The notes under the pieces were generated by a model. That model worked only from the letters and a program-made list of their open reading frames with translations. It did not search any database and had not been told where the DNA came from. 64,000 nucleotides of DNA from Streptomyces sp. NBC_01314 (GTDB lineage: Bacteria > Actinomycetota > Actinomycetes > Streptomycetales > Streptomycetaceae): the NCBI RefSeq assembly GCF_041435215.1, contig NZ_CP108394.1, forward strand, positions 620,001-684,000. Direction: 5' to 3'. Every line of letters begins with the position of its first letter. Position 1 is the first letter of the stretch. The translations under genes and the position numbers were made by a program. Shown in pieces: positions 16,315 to 24,990 of this stretch.

Positions 16315-16875
16315 ATGCCTACCCCCTCCATGGATCACACCGTCAAGCGCCGGCCGGTCATCCGCCACGACCCGCAGGCGTACCGCGACGGACTGTCCTC
16401 GATGGTCACGTCTGTCTGTGTAGTCACCACCGAAGTGGACGGGCAGCGGTTCGGTTTCACCGCCAACTCGGTGACCAGCGTGTCGATGGACCCGCCGCTG
16501 ATCTCGGTCTGTCTGGCCGACACGGCAGACGTCCACCCGGCCTTCAGTCAGGCCGAGTCGGTCGCCGTCAACGTCCTGGCGGCCGACCAGCACCCGGTGG
16601 CGCAGGCGTTCGCGACGGCCGGCGTCGACAGGTTCGCTGCGGCGCACTTCAGTCCGGGTGAGCTCGGTCCACCGCTGCTCGACGGCGCCACCCTGTCGTT
16701 CGAGGGCGTCGTGCACCAGCGCCTCACCGCCGGCGACCACACGATCATCCTGATCGACGTGGCCGGTGTGGTGGTCGGCGGAGGGGAGCCGCTCACCTAT
16801 CAGGGACGCCGGTTCCACACGCTGAACCCGCTGGAGCCAGCCGCACCGCAGCCGGCCGGAAAGGATCCGTCATGA
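16315..16875 (+). CDS. Flavin reductase-like protein (FMN-binding, HpaC-type)
   Basis: The 186-residue protein belongs to the flavin reductase domain family. SSMVTSVCVVTTEVDG, GFTANSVTSVSMDPPL and VAVNVLA are characteristic of short-chain NAD(P)H:flavin reductases that supply FMNH2/FADH2 to two-component monooxygenases. ATG 16315 follows the small ORF by one base. The stop overlaps the ATG of the decayed ABC-ATPase frame. No matching oxygenase component is adjacent, so its partner may have been lost or may be encoded elsewhere. Confidence 0.88.
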   Translation: MPTPSMDHTVKRRPVIRHDPQAYRDGLSSMVTSVCVVTTEVDGQRFGFTANSVTSVSMDPPLISVCLADTADVHPAFSQAESVAVNVLAADQHPVAQAFATAGVDRFAAAHFSPGELGPPLLDGATLSFEGVVHQRLTAGDHTIILIDVAGVVVGGGEPLTYQGRRFHTLNPLEPAAPQPAGKDPS

Positions 16876-17370
16876 CCACCTGGACGACCTCGCTCCCGTC
16901 GGCCGTCCCCGGCCCCGTCGAAGACCTCGCGGGCCGTTCATCGGCCTGATCAGCCCGAGCCGTCGCGGGAAGTCCACTCTGCCGCGGGCCTTCGTCTGAA
17001 TCGACGCGTACGGCAGCGGCAGCCTGACGCTCTCGGGATGACATCGGCACTGGGCTTGCGCGCTGGAGGCGATCGGACTGGTGCCCCAGGCCCCCGCCCT
17101 GCTGCCATGGCTGACGCCACGCAAGGACGTCGCCCTGCCGGCCGGCATCAACCAGTCGGTGGGTCGGCTCCGCGACCGTCGACGCGGCGCGGACCGAGTC
17201 TCTGCCACGGGAGATCCGGACGAGCCGCTGACGCCGGTCGGCTTCAGCGACTACGCCGGCAAGTACCCCGGAGAGCTATCCAGGGGCATGCGACAGCGGT
17301 GGCCTTCGTCCGCGCCCCCGGCTGCGGCCTGACCTTTCGCGCCCGTGGACGAGCCCTTCTCCGCAGCACC
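16872..17370 (+). pseudogene. Broken SsuB/TauB-like ABC transporter ATP-binding gene
   Basis: Fragments of an importer ATPase occur in order. Walker A appears as GLISPSRRGKSTL near 16960, the Q-loop region as GLVPQAPALLPWLTPRKDVAL near 17095, a signature as YPGELSRGMRQR near 17275, and VDEPFSA (Walker B/D-loop) near 17350. Stops and frameshifts separate them: TGA codons lie near 16998 and 17040, and a shift follows GMRQRW. The family usually imports sulfonates, nitrate or similar. It begins with ATGA overlap to the flavin reductase, so it was once part of that operon. No permease or binding protein of this type is nearby. Confidence 0.75.
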
Positions 17371-17422
17371 GAGTACGACGCTCCCGACCCACCGGCCCAA
17401 TGCGGACTCGGCCGCGCCGTCC

Positions 17423-17464
17423 GCGGGCGTGGCCCGTCCGGTCCGGCGGGCGTGGCCCGTCCGG
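17423..17464. repeat. 19-bp direct repeat, 23-bp period
   Basis: GCGGGCGTGGCCCGTCCGG occurs at 17423-17441 and 17446-17464. The surrounding 17371-17773 shows no gene I can recognise. Confidence 0.6.
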
Positions 17465-17773
17465 CTCATGCCAGGAGCTGCGCCGCGATCATGGCGGGCT
17501 CCACTGGCAGGTCACCGTCCCTTTGACAGCGGCTTCTCTGCCACGACAAGGCTGCCTACGGTCGAGGGCGCACGCCCGAGGCCCCCCGCATGCGCGGCCG
17601 GAGAAGAAGAGTGGGACGGTCGCCCAGGGCTGGGCACAGACGTCGACTGACGACGGCGCCCGCGTTCTTCACAGGCGCCGCAGCCCGGGTCACCCACAAC
17701 CGCGCACCGTGTCGTACGGGCTCTCGAGTCCCGGGTGGACGCAGGCGGGGTGCCCATCGGTGTCTCCAGCGGT

Positions 17774-17815
17774 CTACTCGCATGGCGAGCATCTCTCGTT
17801 CGAGACAGCGTCACG
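17774..17815. other. Diverged copy of the FAH 5' end plus operator
   Basis: CTACTCGCATGGCG then GCATCTCTCG and CGAGACAGCGTCA parallel the segment at about 13596-13637, which holds the FAH start codon and first operator. Because a SnoaL-like 3' end follows at both places, this is probably one half of a duplicated block in which the FAH part was lost here. The operator half-sites are degenerate. Confidence 0.45.
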
Positions 17816-17845
17816 CTCAGAGAATTGCCGGTCCGGGAAGGCACG

Positions 17846-17879
17846 GACACCCCGTCCGCAGAAAAGCGGGCGGGGTGTC
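17846..17879. terminator. Terminator downstream of the VOC-SnoaL operon
   Basis: A 14-bp stem (GACACCCCGTCCGC at 17846-17859 with its near-complement at 17866-17879, one G-T pair) encloses a six-base loop AGAAAA. It lies about 50 bp beyond the minus-strand SnoaL-like stop. Confidence 0.8.
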
Positions 17880-17931
17880 AGGGGCGGGCTGCCGGGTCAG
17901 GGCGCCGATTGCGGGCCTGCGGGCCGGGACG

Positions 17932-18327
17932 TCACGCAAGCTGCCGCTGCACCTCACCACTGTCCCAGTAGTCCGTGCGACGCGTGATGAGGCCGCCGAC
18001 GACGGTGAACACGAAGACCCCGCGTACTCGTACGGGGCGATCACCCGCCGAACGCATCCGGAACGTCATGACGTACGGCACCGCGGCCGACTCGCCGTCG
18101 ACGAGGAGGCGCTCGGGCATGTAGTGCAGGTCCCCGAAGTTCTCGAGGAACCCGGTCAGCGCAGCACGGTACTCGGCGCGGCCCTTGCGGCTGTGTCCCA
18201 GCGACGAGGTGTGTTCGTTGACGAAATCCTCGGCCACGCAGGCGACCACGGCATCGGCGTCATGCGTGTTCAACGCCGCGAGGTACGCCTCGACGGCGGC
18301 GCGGGTGTCCTTCAGGACGATCCCCAC
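17932..18327 (-). CDS. SnoaL-like (NTF2-fold) protein
   Basis: This 131-residue single-domain protein of the SnoaL/NTF2-like superfamily has YLAALNTHDADAVVACVAEDFVNEH near the N-terminus and RGVFVFTVVGGLITRRTDYWD at the C-terminus. Members act as isomerases, cyclases or hydratases on small hydrophobic substrates. GTG 18327 lies inside the 3' end of the upstream VOC gene (16-bp overlap), so translation is probably coupled. A decayed paralogue lies at 13740-13930. Confidence 0.82.
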   Translation of the reverse strand: MGIVLKDTRAAVEAYLAALNTHDADAVVACVAEDFVNEHTSSLGHSRKGRAEYRAALTGFLENFGDLHYMPERLLVDGESAAVPYVMTFRMRSAGDRPVRVRGVFVFTVVGGLITRRTDYWDSGEVQRQLA

Positions 18328-18764
18328 TTCTTGCGGACCGAGTCGAACACCCGCTGGTCGTGGGAGATCTCGACGACGTTGCCGTCGGGATCCTTCAGCG
18401 CGCAGATGTAGCCGATGGGATCGGGCATCTGCCTCGGTTCCCAGTGCAGGCAGCCGAGCTCGCGGGCCCGGTCCGCGAGTACGTCGACGTCCCCGCGGGT
18501 CGGCACCTCGATGCCGAGGTGCGCGAACGGGTGCAGCAGGCCCTGCTGAGTGCCCTTGTCCTTGTTGAACGACACCAGGACGAGCACGAACGGCGTCTCG
18601 GCCTGCTGGTCGTTGGAGAGCCAGACGCTCTCGCCGTCGGCGTCCTTGAACCGCTCGACCACGACCAGCGGAGTCAGTGTGGTGTAGAACGCGATCGCCT
18701 TGTCGAGATCGCCGGTCGGCAGCGCGACGTGAGTCCAGCGTGCCGAGGTGAGACCGGTGGCCAC
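18312..18764 (-). CDS. VOC-family (glyoxalase/bleomycin-resistance-like) protein
   Basis: The 150-residue protein has one vicinal-oxygen-chelate domain: WTHVALPTGDLDKAIAFYTTL at the N-terminus, HLGIEVPTRGDVD in the middle and ALKDPDGNVVEISHDQ at the end. Candidate metal ligands are His in THVALP, His in AHLGIEV and Glu in NVVEIS. GTG 18764 is preceded by GGAGG. It is the first gene of a two-gene unit with the SnoaL-like protein. It may be a dioxygenase, isomerase or binding protein of the pathway. Confidence 0.85.
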   Translation of the reverse strand: MATGLTSARWTHVALPTGDLDKAIAFYTTLTPLVVVERFKDADGESVWLSNDQQAETPFVLVLVSFNKDKGTQQGLLHPFAHLGIEVPTRGDVDVLADRARELGCLHWEPRQMPDPIGYICALKDPDGNVVEISHDQRVFDSVRKKWGSS

Positions 18765-18952
18765 GGTACCTCCATGGTGAGTGGTTCGGATTTCTTCGAG
18801 ACTAGGCGCGCACGCGCCCGGGGGTCGATGTGCTGCGGACACAACACGCAGGCCAGGGATGCTGGCCCCGCGCGACATCGGTTTGCGGCCTGCCGCTGTG
18901 CGAGCCTGCGAGAGGACAGCGACAGGGCGTCGGCTGGGAATACGAGGGCAGC

Positions 18953-19987
18953 GTGCACTACCGGATTCTGGGTGGGACGGGCATCGAGGTGAGTCAGCTG
19001 TGCCTGGGGTCGATGATGTTCGGCGCCTGGGGCAACACCGACGAGGCGGAGTGCCACCGCATGGTGGCGACGGCGCTGGACGCCGGGGTCAACGTCGTCG
19101 ACACCGCTGATGTGTACGCGTTCGGCGAGTCGGAGGAGATCATCGGCCGGGCGCTGAAGGGACGGCGCGACGACGTCGTCCTGGTGTCGAAGGTCGCGAG
19201 CCGGATGCCCGCCGGCCCGCTCGACCGCAACCGGGGCGGCACCTCCCGGCTGTGGATCACGCGTGCCGTGGAGGACAGCCTGCGCCGGCTGGGGACGGAT
19301 CACCTGGACGTGTATCTCGTCCACCGTCCCGATCCCCACACCGACGTCGAGGAGACCCTCGGCGCCCTCAGCGACCTGGTGCGGGCGGGCAAGGTGCGGG
19401 CTATCGGCACCTCCAGCTTCCCGGCCGAGGAGATCGTGGAGGCTCAGTGGGCGGCGCGGCGCGGTGGCCGCGAACGGTTCACCGTGGAGCAGCTGTCGTA
19501 CTCGGTCCTGGCCCGGCACGCGGAGGCCGCGGCCCTGCCCACCGCGCAACGGCACCGTATGGGCGTCATGGTCTGGAGCCCGCTCAACGGCGGCTGGCTG
19601 ACGGGCAAGTACCGGGTCGGCGCCGAACCGGCGGCGGACTCGCGCGCGCTGAGGAACGGCGACCACTTCGACTTCGCCGACGAGCGGGTGCGCACACGCA
19701 AGCTCGCCGTCGTCGAGGAACTCGTGCGTCTGGCCGCCGACGAGGGCTGCACGCTCGTCGAGCTGGCGCTGCGGTTCGTGCTCGCCCATCCCGGCGTCAG
19801 CACGGCTGTGATGGGCGTGCGCACCCACGACCAGCTCCTGTCGCAGCTCACCGCCGTGGACCGGCCGTTGTCGGCCGAGGCGCTGGACCGGATCGACGAA
19901 CTCGTCACGCCGGGCAGCGCGCTCAACCCGCTCGACGTCGGTTACACGCCGCCGGCGCTGGAGACCTCGGCGCTGCGCCGGCGCTGA
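18953..19987 (+). CDS. Aldo/keto reductase
   Basis: This 344-residue NADPH-dependent oxidoreductase shows the AKR tetrad Asp 50 and Tyr 55 (DTADVY), Lys 80 (LVSKVA) and His 124 (YLVHRPDP), plus the C-terminal cofactor-binding stretch AVMGVRTHDQL. GTG 18953 is chosen because GAGGGC precedes it; upstream in-frame sequence is not AKR-like. It stands alone, ending at a strong terminator shared with the convergent ABC operon. It would reduce an aldehyde or ketone intermediate. Confidence 0.9.
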   Translation: MHYRILGGTGIEVSQLCLGSMMFGAWGNTDEAECHRMVATALDAGVNVVDTADVYAFGESEEIIGRALKGRRDDVVLVSKVASRMPAGPLDRNRGGTSRLWITRAVEDSLRRLGTDHLDVYLVHRPDPHTDVEETLGALSDLVRAGKVRAIGTSSFPAEEIVEAQWAARRGGRERFTVEQLSYSVLARHAEAAALPTAQRHRMGVMVWSPLNGGWLTGKYRVGAEPAADSRALRNGDHFDFADERVRTRKLAVVEELVRLAADEGCTLVELALRFVLAHPGVSTAVMGVRTHDQLLSQLTAVDRPLSAEALDRIDELVTPGSALNPLDVGYTPPALETSALRRR

Positions 19988-20007
19988 CAGCGGTGTCGCA
20001 TACCCAC

Positions 20008-20049
20008 GGCGGATGCCGGCCCCGTGCGTTCGAGGGGCCGGCATCCGCC
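20008..20049. terminator. Bidirectional terminator, 16-bp perfect stem
   Basis: Arms 20008-20023 and 20034-20049 are exact complements with a ten-base loop. The hairpin separates the plus-strand aldo/keto reductase from the convergent ABC-importer operon. Confidence 0.88.
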
Positions 20050-20067
20050 GTCGCCGGGTCCCGGCCA

Positions 20068-20982
20068 TCAGGTCGACCCTCGCTCGAAGGGCCGGCCGAG
20101 CGCGGCGGGCTCCCGGTGCTGGGTCGTGAACAGCAGCATGGCGAGAAGCGCGAGAAGGTACGGGGCCGCAACGAGCAGTTGGGCGTTGAGGGTGACGCCG
20201 AGCGCCGGGAGCGCCAGGCGCATCGCGTCGGAGAGGCCGAACACCAGGCAGCCCAGCATGGTCCGGCCGAGCCGCCACGCCCCGAAGATCACCGCGGCGA
20301 TGACGATGTATCCGCGGCCGGCGGTCATGTTCTGGTTGAACGATCCGACCTCGCCGACCGCGAGGTACGCGCCACCGAGACCGGCCAGTGCGCCGCACCA
20401 CAGCAGAGCCTGCCGGCGCCGCATGTTCACCTTGATGCCCGTGACGTCGGCGGCCTGCGGGTTCTCCCCCACCGCCCGCAGTTCCAGGCCCCAGCGGCTG
20501 CGCTCCACCAGCCACCAGGTGAGCGGCACCAGCAGGAACAGCAGGAAGGCGGGCCAGCGTACGGAGAACAGCGGCTTGCCGATGAGCGGGATGTCCTGCA
20601 GCAGCGGGATCGACACCATCCCGACCTGGTGCGAGACGAACTCGTTCGTCGTGATCAGGTAGCTCGTCAGCCCGAGCACCAGCGCGTTCAGCACAAGGCC
20701 GACGACGAAGGCGTTGATCTGCGCCCTGTGGGAGAAGTTGCCGTGCACGAAGCCGAGGACGAGGCCGGTCGCGACGCCGGCCGCGAGGCCGACGGCGGCG
20801 CTGCCGGTCGCGCTCGCCGTGGCGACCGACGTGAACGCGGCGCCGAGCATCATCGCCTCGACGGAGATGTTCATCGTGCCGGCGCGCTCGGCCACGTACT
20901 CACCGCAGGCGGCGAACGCCAGCGGCACGGTCAGCCGGACACCGCTCGCGAGAATGGTCGTGGTGCTGTCCAGAACGCTCAC
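20068..20982 (-). CDS. ABC importer permease (BMP/nucleoside type, subunit 2)
   Basis: A hydrophobic protein of 304 residues with about eight to nine predicted membrane segments. It has the BPD_transp_2 family signature GEYVAERAGTMNISVEAMM at the N-terminus and VGENPQAADVTGI in the cytoplasmic loop, as in YufQ/NupC-type permeases. It pairs with the preceding permease in the importer. Its GTG start overlaps the upstream permease stop (20979-20982). Confidence 0.92.
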   Translation of the reverse strand: MSVLDSTTTILASGVRLTVPLAFAACGEYVAERAGTMNISVEAMMLGAAFTSVATASATGSAAVGLAAGVATGLVLGFVHGNFSHRAQINAFVVGLVLNALVLGLTSYLITTNEFVSHQVGMVSIPLLQDIPLIGKPLFSVRWPAFLLFLLVPLTWWLVERSRWGLELRAVGENPQAADVTGIKVNMRRRQALLWCGALAGLGGAYLAVGEVGSFNQNMTAGRGYIVIAAVIFGAWRLGRTMLGCLVFGLSDAMRLALPALGVTLNAQLLVAAPYLLALLAMLLFTTQHREPAALGRPFERGST

Positions 20983-22160
20983 ACAACTGCCTTCACCTTG
21001 GTCGGGACGACGGACACGGCGGGCGCCGCCTGCGGTGTGACACCGCGACGCCTGCGAAAGAGGTCGACGAGGACGGGCGGCGCCACGAACGCGAGGACCA
21101 GCAACGCCTTGACGACATCGACGAGGAAGTACGGCACGCCCGTGGCCGAGAGGAAGTCACCGCCCGCGCGCAGTACGGCGAACGCCAACGACACCGGGAT
21201 CGTGGCCAGGGGCCGGTTGCGCGCGACGAGCGCGACGAGCAGGCCGTCCCAGCCGAAGTTGTCCGAGAGCCCGGCCTGCAGTCGGTTGGTGCCGACCGGG
21301 CTGATCAGCAGTAGCCCGCCTGCCAGCCCGGCGAAGGCGCCGGACAGCGCCAGGGCGAACCCGCCGAGCGCGGCCACGCGGATGCCGGTGTGCCTGGCCG
21401 TCAGCGGATTCAGTCCGACCATGCGTACCCGAAAGCCCCAACGGCTGCGGTTCAGGACCACGGCGACGCCCACCGCGGCGACGAGGGCGATGAGCAGGCC
21501 CACGTTCAGCTGCACCGACGGGTACTGCCCGAAGCCGCCGAGCTGCGCGTTCGCCGGCACGGGGTTGGACGCCGCGTCGGCGATGCCCGACGAGCCCTGC
21601 GCGCTCTCCTGCAGGAGCCCCGGCGTGCTGACCGCGAACGTGACGAGCTGGATGGCGAGGAACGTCATCAGCAGCGTGCTCACCGGGATGTTGACGCCGC
21701 GCAGGCGGAGCATCAACGCGCTGAGCGCGGCCCAGGCGCCACCGCCGACGGCCGCGGCGATCAGCACCACGACGACCAGCGTCGGGCCGGGCAGGGCCAG
21801 CCGCAGCCCGACCCAGGCTCCGGTCAGGCCGCCGATGAGCACCTGCCCCTCCTGGCCGATGTTGAACGTACCGGCCGAGACGCAGATGCACGCACCGACC
21901 GCGACCAGCAGCAGTGGCGCCGCGTTGAGCAGCGTCGTCGTCCATCCCGTGGCATTGGCCAGGCTTCCGGTCCATATCGCGGCCGCCGAGGCACTCGGCG
22001 AGCCACCGGTCAGCACGAGCAGCAGCGCGGACGCGCCCGCGGCGACGGCGACCAGTACGACGGTGAGTCCCGCCACGATCCAGCCACCGGGCCCGGGCCG
22101 AAGCAGGGCGAGCACGCGTCGGGCTGTTTCGTCCCCACGCGTCAGCGAGGCGGCACTCAT
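20979..22160 (-). CDS. ABC importer permease (BMP/nucleoside type, subunit 1)
   Basis: The 393-residue integral membrane protein has the family signature CVSAGTFNIGQEGQVLIGGL and the loop motif VGLNPLTARHTGI (EAA-like coupling region). It corresponds to YufP-type permeases. It is linked by 4-base overlaps to the ATPase gene upstream and the second permease downstream, which implies a single transcript and stoichiometric synthesis. Confidence 0.92.
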   Translation of the reverse strand: MSAASLTRGDETARRVLALLRPGPGGWIVAGLTVVLVAVAAGASALLLVLTGGSPSASAAAIWTGSLANATGWTTTLLNAAPLLLVAVGACICVSAGTFNIGQEGQVLIGGLTGAWVGLRLALPGPTLVVVVLIAAAVGGGAWAALSALMLRLRGVNIPVSTLLMTFLAIQLVTFAVSTPGLLQESAQGSSGIADAASNPVPANAQLGGFGQYPSVQLNVGLLIALVAAVGVAVVLNRSRWGFRVRMVGLNPLTARHTGIRVAALGGFALALSGAFAGLAGGLLLISPVGTNRLQAGLSDNFGWDGLLVALVARNRPLATIPVSLAFAVLRAGGDFLSATGVPYFLVDVVKALLVLAFVAPPVLVDLFRRRRGVTPQAAPAVSVVPTKVKAVV

Positions 22161-23713
22161 GCGGCCTCACCGCCGACCAGCATGCCCAGTCGCTCGGGGG
22201 TCGCCTCCGAGACGGGGAGTGCTCCGGTGATCCGCCCGGACGAGATCACCGCGATCCAGGTTGCAAGGGCCATGACTTCCTCGAGTTCGGTGGAGATGAG
22301 CAGCACTCCGACGCCTTCCGCGGCCGCCCTGCGCAGTCGGGCGTACATGTCCTCGATGGCGCCGACGTCGAGACCGTGGGTGGGTTGCGCCGCTACCAGG
22401 ACGCTGGTGTGACCGGACAGTTCCCGGGCGAGCACGACACGCTGCTGGTTGCCTCCGGAGAGGCTGCGCACCGGCGCGTCGAGCGAGGGGGCGATGATGT
22501 TGAACTCGTCGGCGAGACGACGGGCCTCGGCGGCCATCGCGCGTCGGCGCAGCAGGAACCGGCCGCTGAGCCTGTCGAGCGACTTCATCGTCAGGTTTTC
22601 GGTGACACTCATGTCGAGGACGACGCCGCTCTGGTGCCGGTCCTCCGGCACAATGCCGAGACCCGCCTTTCCGAGCGCGCCGGGCCGGGTCACGTCGACC
22701 CTGCGGCCGGACACCTCGACGGTGCCGGCGGTCGGCAGGACCAGCCCGGCGAGGACTTCGCCGAGCGTCGCCTGGCCGCTGCCCTCGACGCCGTAGAGGG
22801 CGCAGATCTCGCCCGCGCCGACGCTCAGGTCGACTCCTTCGAGAACCCGGACCCCGCCTCTTTCGACCGTGAGTCCGGCCAGGCGCAGGACGGGCGGGGG
22901 CCGGTCGTGTGCCCGGCCCCCTCCCGTGCGTGCCGTGGTGACCGGGAGCAGTCCGAGGGCGGCTCCCTCGTCGTGCAGCGACACGTCACGGCCCACCATC
23001 TGGCGGGCCAGTTCGGGCGCGGTGGTCTCGGCGGTGACCGCCCGGAAGGCGACACCGCCCTTGCGCAGGACCGTCACCCGGTCCGTGGCCTGCACGATCT
23101 CGGCGAGCTTGTGGCTGATGAGGATGACGGCGCGGCCCTCCTCCTGCACCACCCGGCCGAGCACGGCGAACAGTTCCTGCGACTCGGCCTGGGTCAGCAC
23201 CGAGGTGGGTTCGTCCAGGATCAGGATCCGGGGGTTGCGCCGCAGGCACTTGACCACCTCGACGCGCTGCCGTTCGCCCGCCGCGAGGGCGTCGACGCGC
23301 GCCTCGGGGTCGACCAGCAACCCGTACCGCGCGGCGACCTCGGCGATGTCGGCGCAGATGGCCTGCTTGTTCACCGTGCCGGTGTCGCCGAGCGCGACGT
23401 TCTCCCACACGGTGAGCCCGTTGATGAGGCTGAAATGCTGGTGCACCATGCCGATGCCCAGCTCGGCCGCTTCCTGCGGGCTGTCCAGCGCGACCTCCTC
23501 ACCGCGCACCAGCACGGTGCCGGCGTCGCGCCGGATCAGTCCGAGCAGGACCTTCATGAGACTGGACTTGCCCGCCCCGTTCTCGCCCAGGAGACCGTGG
23601 ATCTCGCCGGCGTCGACGGTGAGGTCCACGGCGTCACAGGCCGTGACGGACCCGTAGGACTTGGTGATGCCACGCAGCTCGAGGATCCGAGTCGCTGAGG
23701 TCGTCGGTGTCAT
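22157..23713 (-). CDS. ABC importer ATPase with two nucleotide-binding domains
   Basis: The 518-residue protein fuses two ABC domains. The first has Walker A GENGAGKSSLM and Walker B ILILDEPTSVLT. The second has the usual degenerate Walker A of this family, YGVEGSGQATL (Lys replaced by Gln), and signature LSGGNQQRVVLAREL. This layout is typical of YufO/RbsA-type importers that take up nucleosides or sugars with a BMP-type binding protein. It lies 34 bp after the binding-protein gene and overlaps the first permease by ATGA. Confidence 0.94.
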   Translation of the reverse strand: MTPTTSATRILELRGITKSYGSVTACDAVDLTVDAGEIHGLLGENGAGKSSLMKVLLGLIRRDAGTVLVRGEEVALDSPQEAAELGIGMVHQHFSLINGLTVWENVALGDTGTVNKQAICADIAEVAARYGLLVDPEARVDALAAGERQRVEVVKCLRRNPRILILDEPTSVLTQAESQELFAVLGRVVQEEGRAVILISHKLAEIVQATDRVTVLRKGGVAFRAVTAETTAPELARQMVGRDVSLHDEGAALGLLPVTTARTGGGRAHDRPPPVLRLAGLTVERGGVRVLEGVDLSVGAGEICALYGVEGSGQATLGEVLAGLVLPTAGTVEVSGRRVDVTRPGALGKAGLGIVPEDRHQSGVVLDMSVTENLTMKSLDRLSGRFLLRRRAMAAEARRLADEFNIIAPSLDAPVRSLSGGNQQRVVLARELSGHTSVLVAAQPTHGLDVGAIEDMYARLRRAAAEGVGVLLISTELEEVMALATWIAVISSGRITGALPVSEATPERLGMLVGGEAA

Positions 23714-23747
23714 CGCGTGTGAATCTCCTGGGTCGGTGGCGGGAGGG

Positions 23748-24851
23748 TCAGCCGAGGCGCTCGACCTCGGCCGCCGGGTCGATCTCCTTGTTGCCGATCT
23801 TCTTCATGAACTCCGCCAGCTGCTGGTCCTCGTCGCCCTGGCCCTTGCAGATCTTGATGGTCGGGTAGGGGTCGACGCCCAGCTGCCACACGCGCGGTGT
23901 GCCCATCTTCAGCTTGTCCTTGGCGAAGTCCTCCAGCGCGGCGCGGAAGTAGGCGCCGGGGCTGAAGATCACCGAGATGTCGAACTTCGGGTTGGTCGAG
24001 TCGCACCGGTCGGTGCCCGGGGTGAGGGTCAGCACGCCGTTGGCGTTCGCCACCTGCGCCGCGGCGTCGGTCGCGCCCCCGAGGTAGGGGTAGATGACCT
24101 TGGCGCCCTGGCTGATCTGCGCCTGGATGGCCTCCTTGGCCTTCGCCGAGTCGTTGAAGTCACCGGTGTAGGTGCTGATCAGGGTGGCCTTCGGGACGAC
24201 CTCCCGGATCCCGGCCAGGAAGGCCTTGGCTCCGAGGACACTGAAGTCGGCCTTGATGCCGGTGACGAATCCGGCCTTGGTGTCGCCGGCCGCCTTCATC
24301 TTCAGGCCCGCGGCGTAGCCGGCGGCGAGCATCGACTGGTTGGGGTTGTCGGAGGACAGCAGGATCCGCGGGGTCTGGTCGATGTTCGCCGATGACGGCA
24401 CGTACCAGGCGGTCTTGGCGCAGACCGGCTCCTCGGAGGCCGGGATGGCGGCCTTGAGCTCGCTGGCGGCGAGCGCGACCATGTCGACGTGCTGCTGGCA
24501 CAGCGCGCGTGCGGCGCTGAGCGCGTCGCTCGCGGGCACACTGCCGCGCTTGATGACCTTCCAGCCCTTTTCCTTGGCGAAGGCGTCGGCCGAGTCGACG
24601 AAGCTCTGGTAGTAGCCGTGGTCGTTGATGTCGCCGGGGCTGAGGACGCCTATGACGACCTTGCCGTCGCCGTTGACGTCGGGTTCGTTGAGGCCCGAGC
24701 CGCCGCTGCCGCCGCTGCTGCTGCCGCTTGCCGCGGTGGTCGCCTTGGGTGCCGTCGCCTCGTTGCCGGCGCAGCCGGAGAGCGCGAGGGCTCCTGCGAG
24801 GGCGAGGCCGAGCGCCGCCCTGCTACACCAGAAGGATCTTCCTGCAGTCAT
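23748..24851 (-). CDS. BMP-family substrate-binding lipoprotein
   Basis: This 367-residue protein has a lipoprotein signal (lipobox LSGC, Cys 27), then a Ser/Gly-rich linker and a BMP (basic membrane protein/Med) domain starting at KVVIGVLSPGDINDHGYYQSF. The family usually binds nucleosides or purines. ATG 24851 was chosen because the longer frame only adds low-complexity residues from the G-rich repeats. It is the first gene of a complete four-gene importer. With two amidohydrolases and a formamidase nearby, an N-heterocyclic or nucleoside-like ligand is the best guess. Confidence 0.9.
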   Translation of the reverse strand: MTAGRSFWCSRAALGLALAGALALSGCAGNEATAPKATTAASGSSSGGSGGSGLNEPDVNGDGKVVIGVLSPGDINDHGYYQSFVDSADAFAKEKGWKVIKRGSVPASDALSAARALCQQHVDMVALAASELKAAIPASEEPVCAKTAWYVPSSANIDQTPRILLSSDNPNQSMLAAGYAAGLKMKAAGDTKAGFVTGIKADFSVLGAKAFLAGIREVVPKATLISTYTGDFNDSAKAKEAIQAQISQGAKVIYPYLGGATDAAAQVANANGVLTLTPGTDRCDSTNPKFDISVIFSPGAYFRAALEDFAKDKLKMGTPRVWQLGVDPYPTIKICKGQGDEDQQLAEFMKKIGNKEIDPAAEVERLG

Positions 24852-24902
24852 GTGCGCGGTTCCGTTCACTGGGTGGCACCGCCCTGTCGGGGCGGTGGTG
24901 AC

Positions 24903-24990
24903 GTTGCGGGGGGTGAGTCGGTTGGCGGGGGGTGAGTCAAATGGCGGGGGGGGTGAGTCAATTGACAAGGGGGATGGGTCAGTTGGCGGA
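24903..24990. repeat. G-rich tandem repeats of about 20 bp upstream of the importer operon
   Basis: Four units of the form GTTGGCGGGGGGTGAGTCA begin near 24903, 24921, 24940 and 24961, with G-runs of 5-8. The array overlaps the last codons and stop of the flavin-reductase-like gene (24979) and ends about 50 bp before the binding-protein start. On the plus strand the four G-runs could form a long-loop quadruplex. Confidence 0.6.

Noticed and set aside
19252..22230. 992-residue plus-strand frame across the ABC permease genes
   Set aside because: The opposite strand holds two membrane proteins with clear signatures; the long frame is a GC-bias artefact.
22157..23713. Second Walker A (YGVEGSGQATL) seen as a damaging mutation
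   Set aside because: Lys-to-Gln in the second domain is normal for the YufO/BMP-type importer ATPases.
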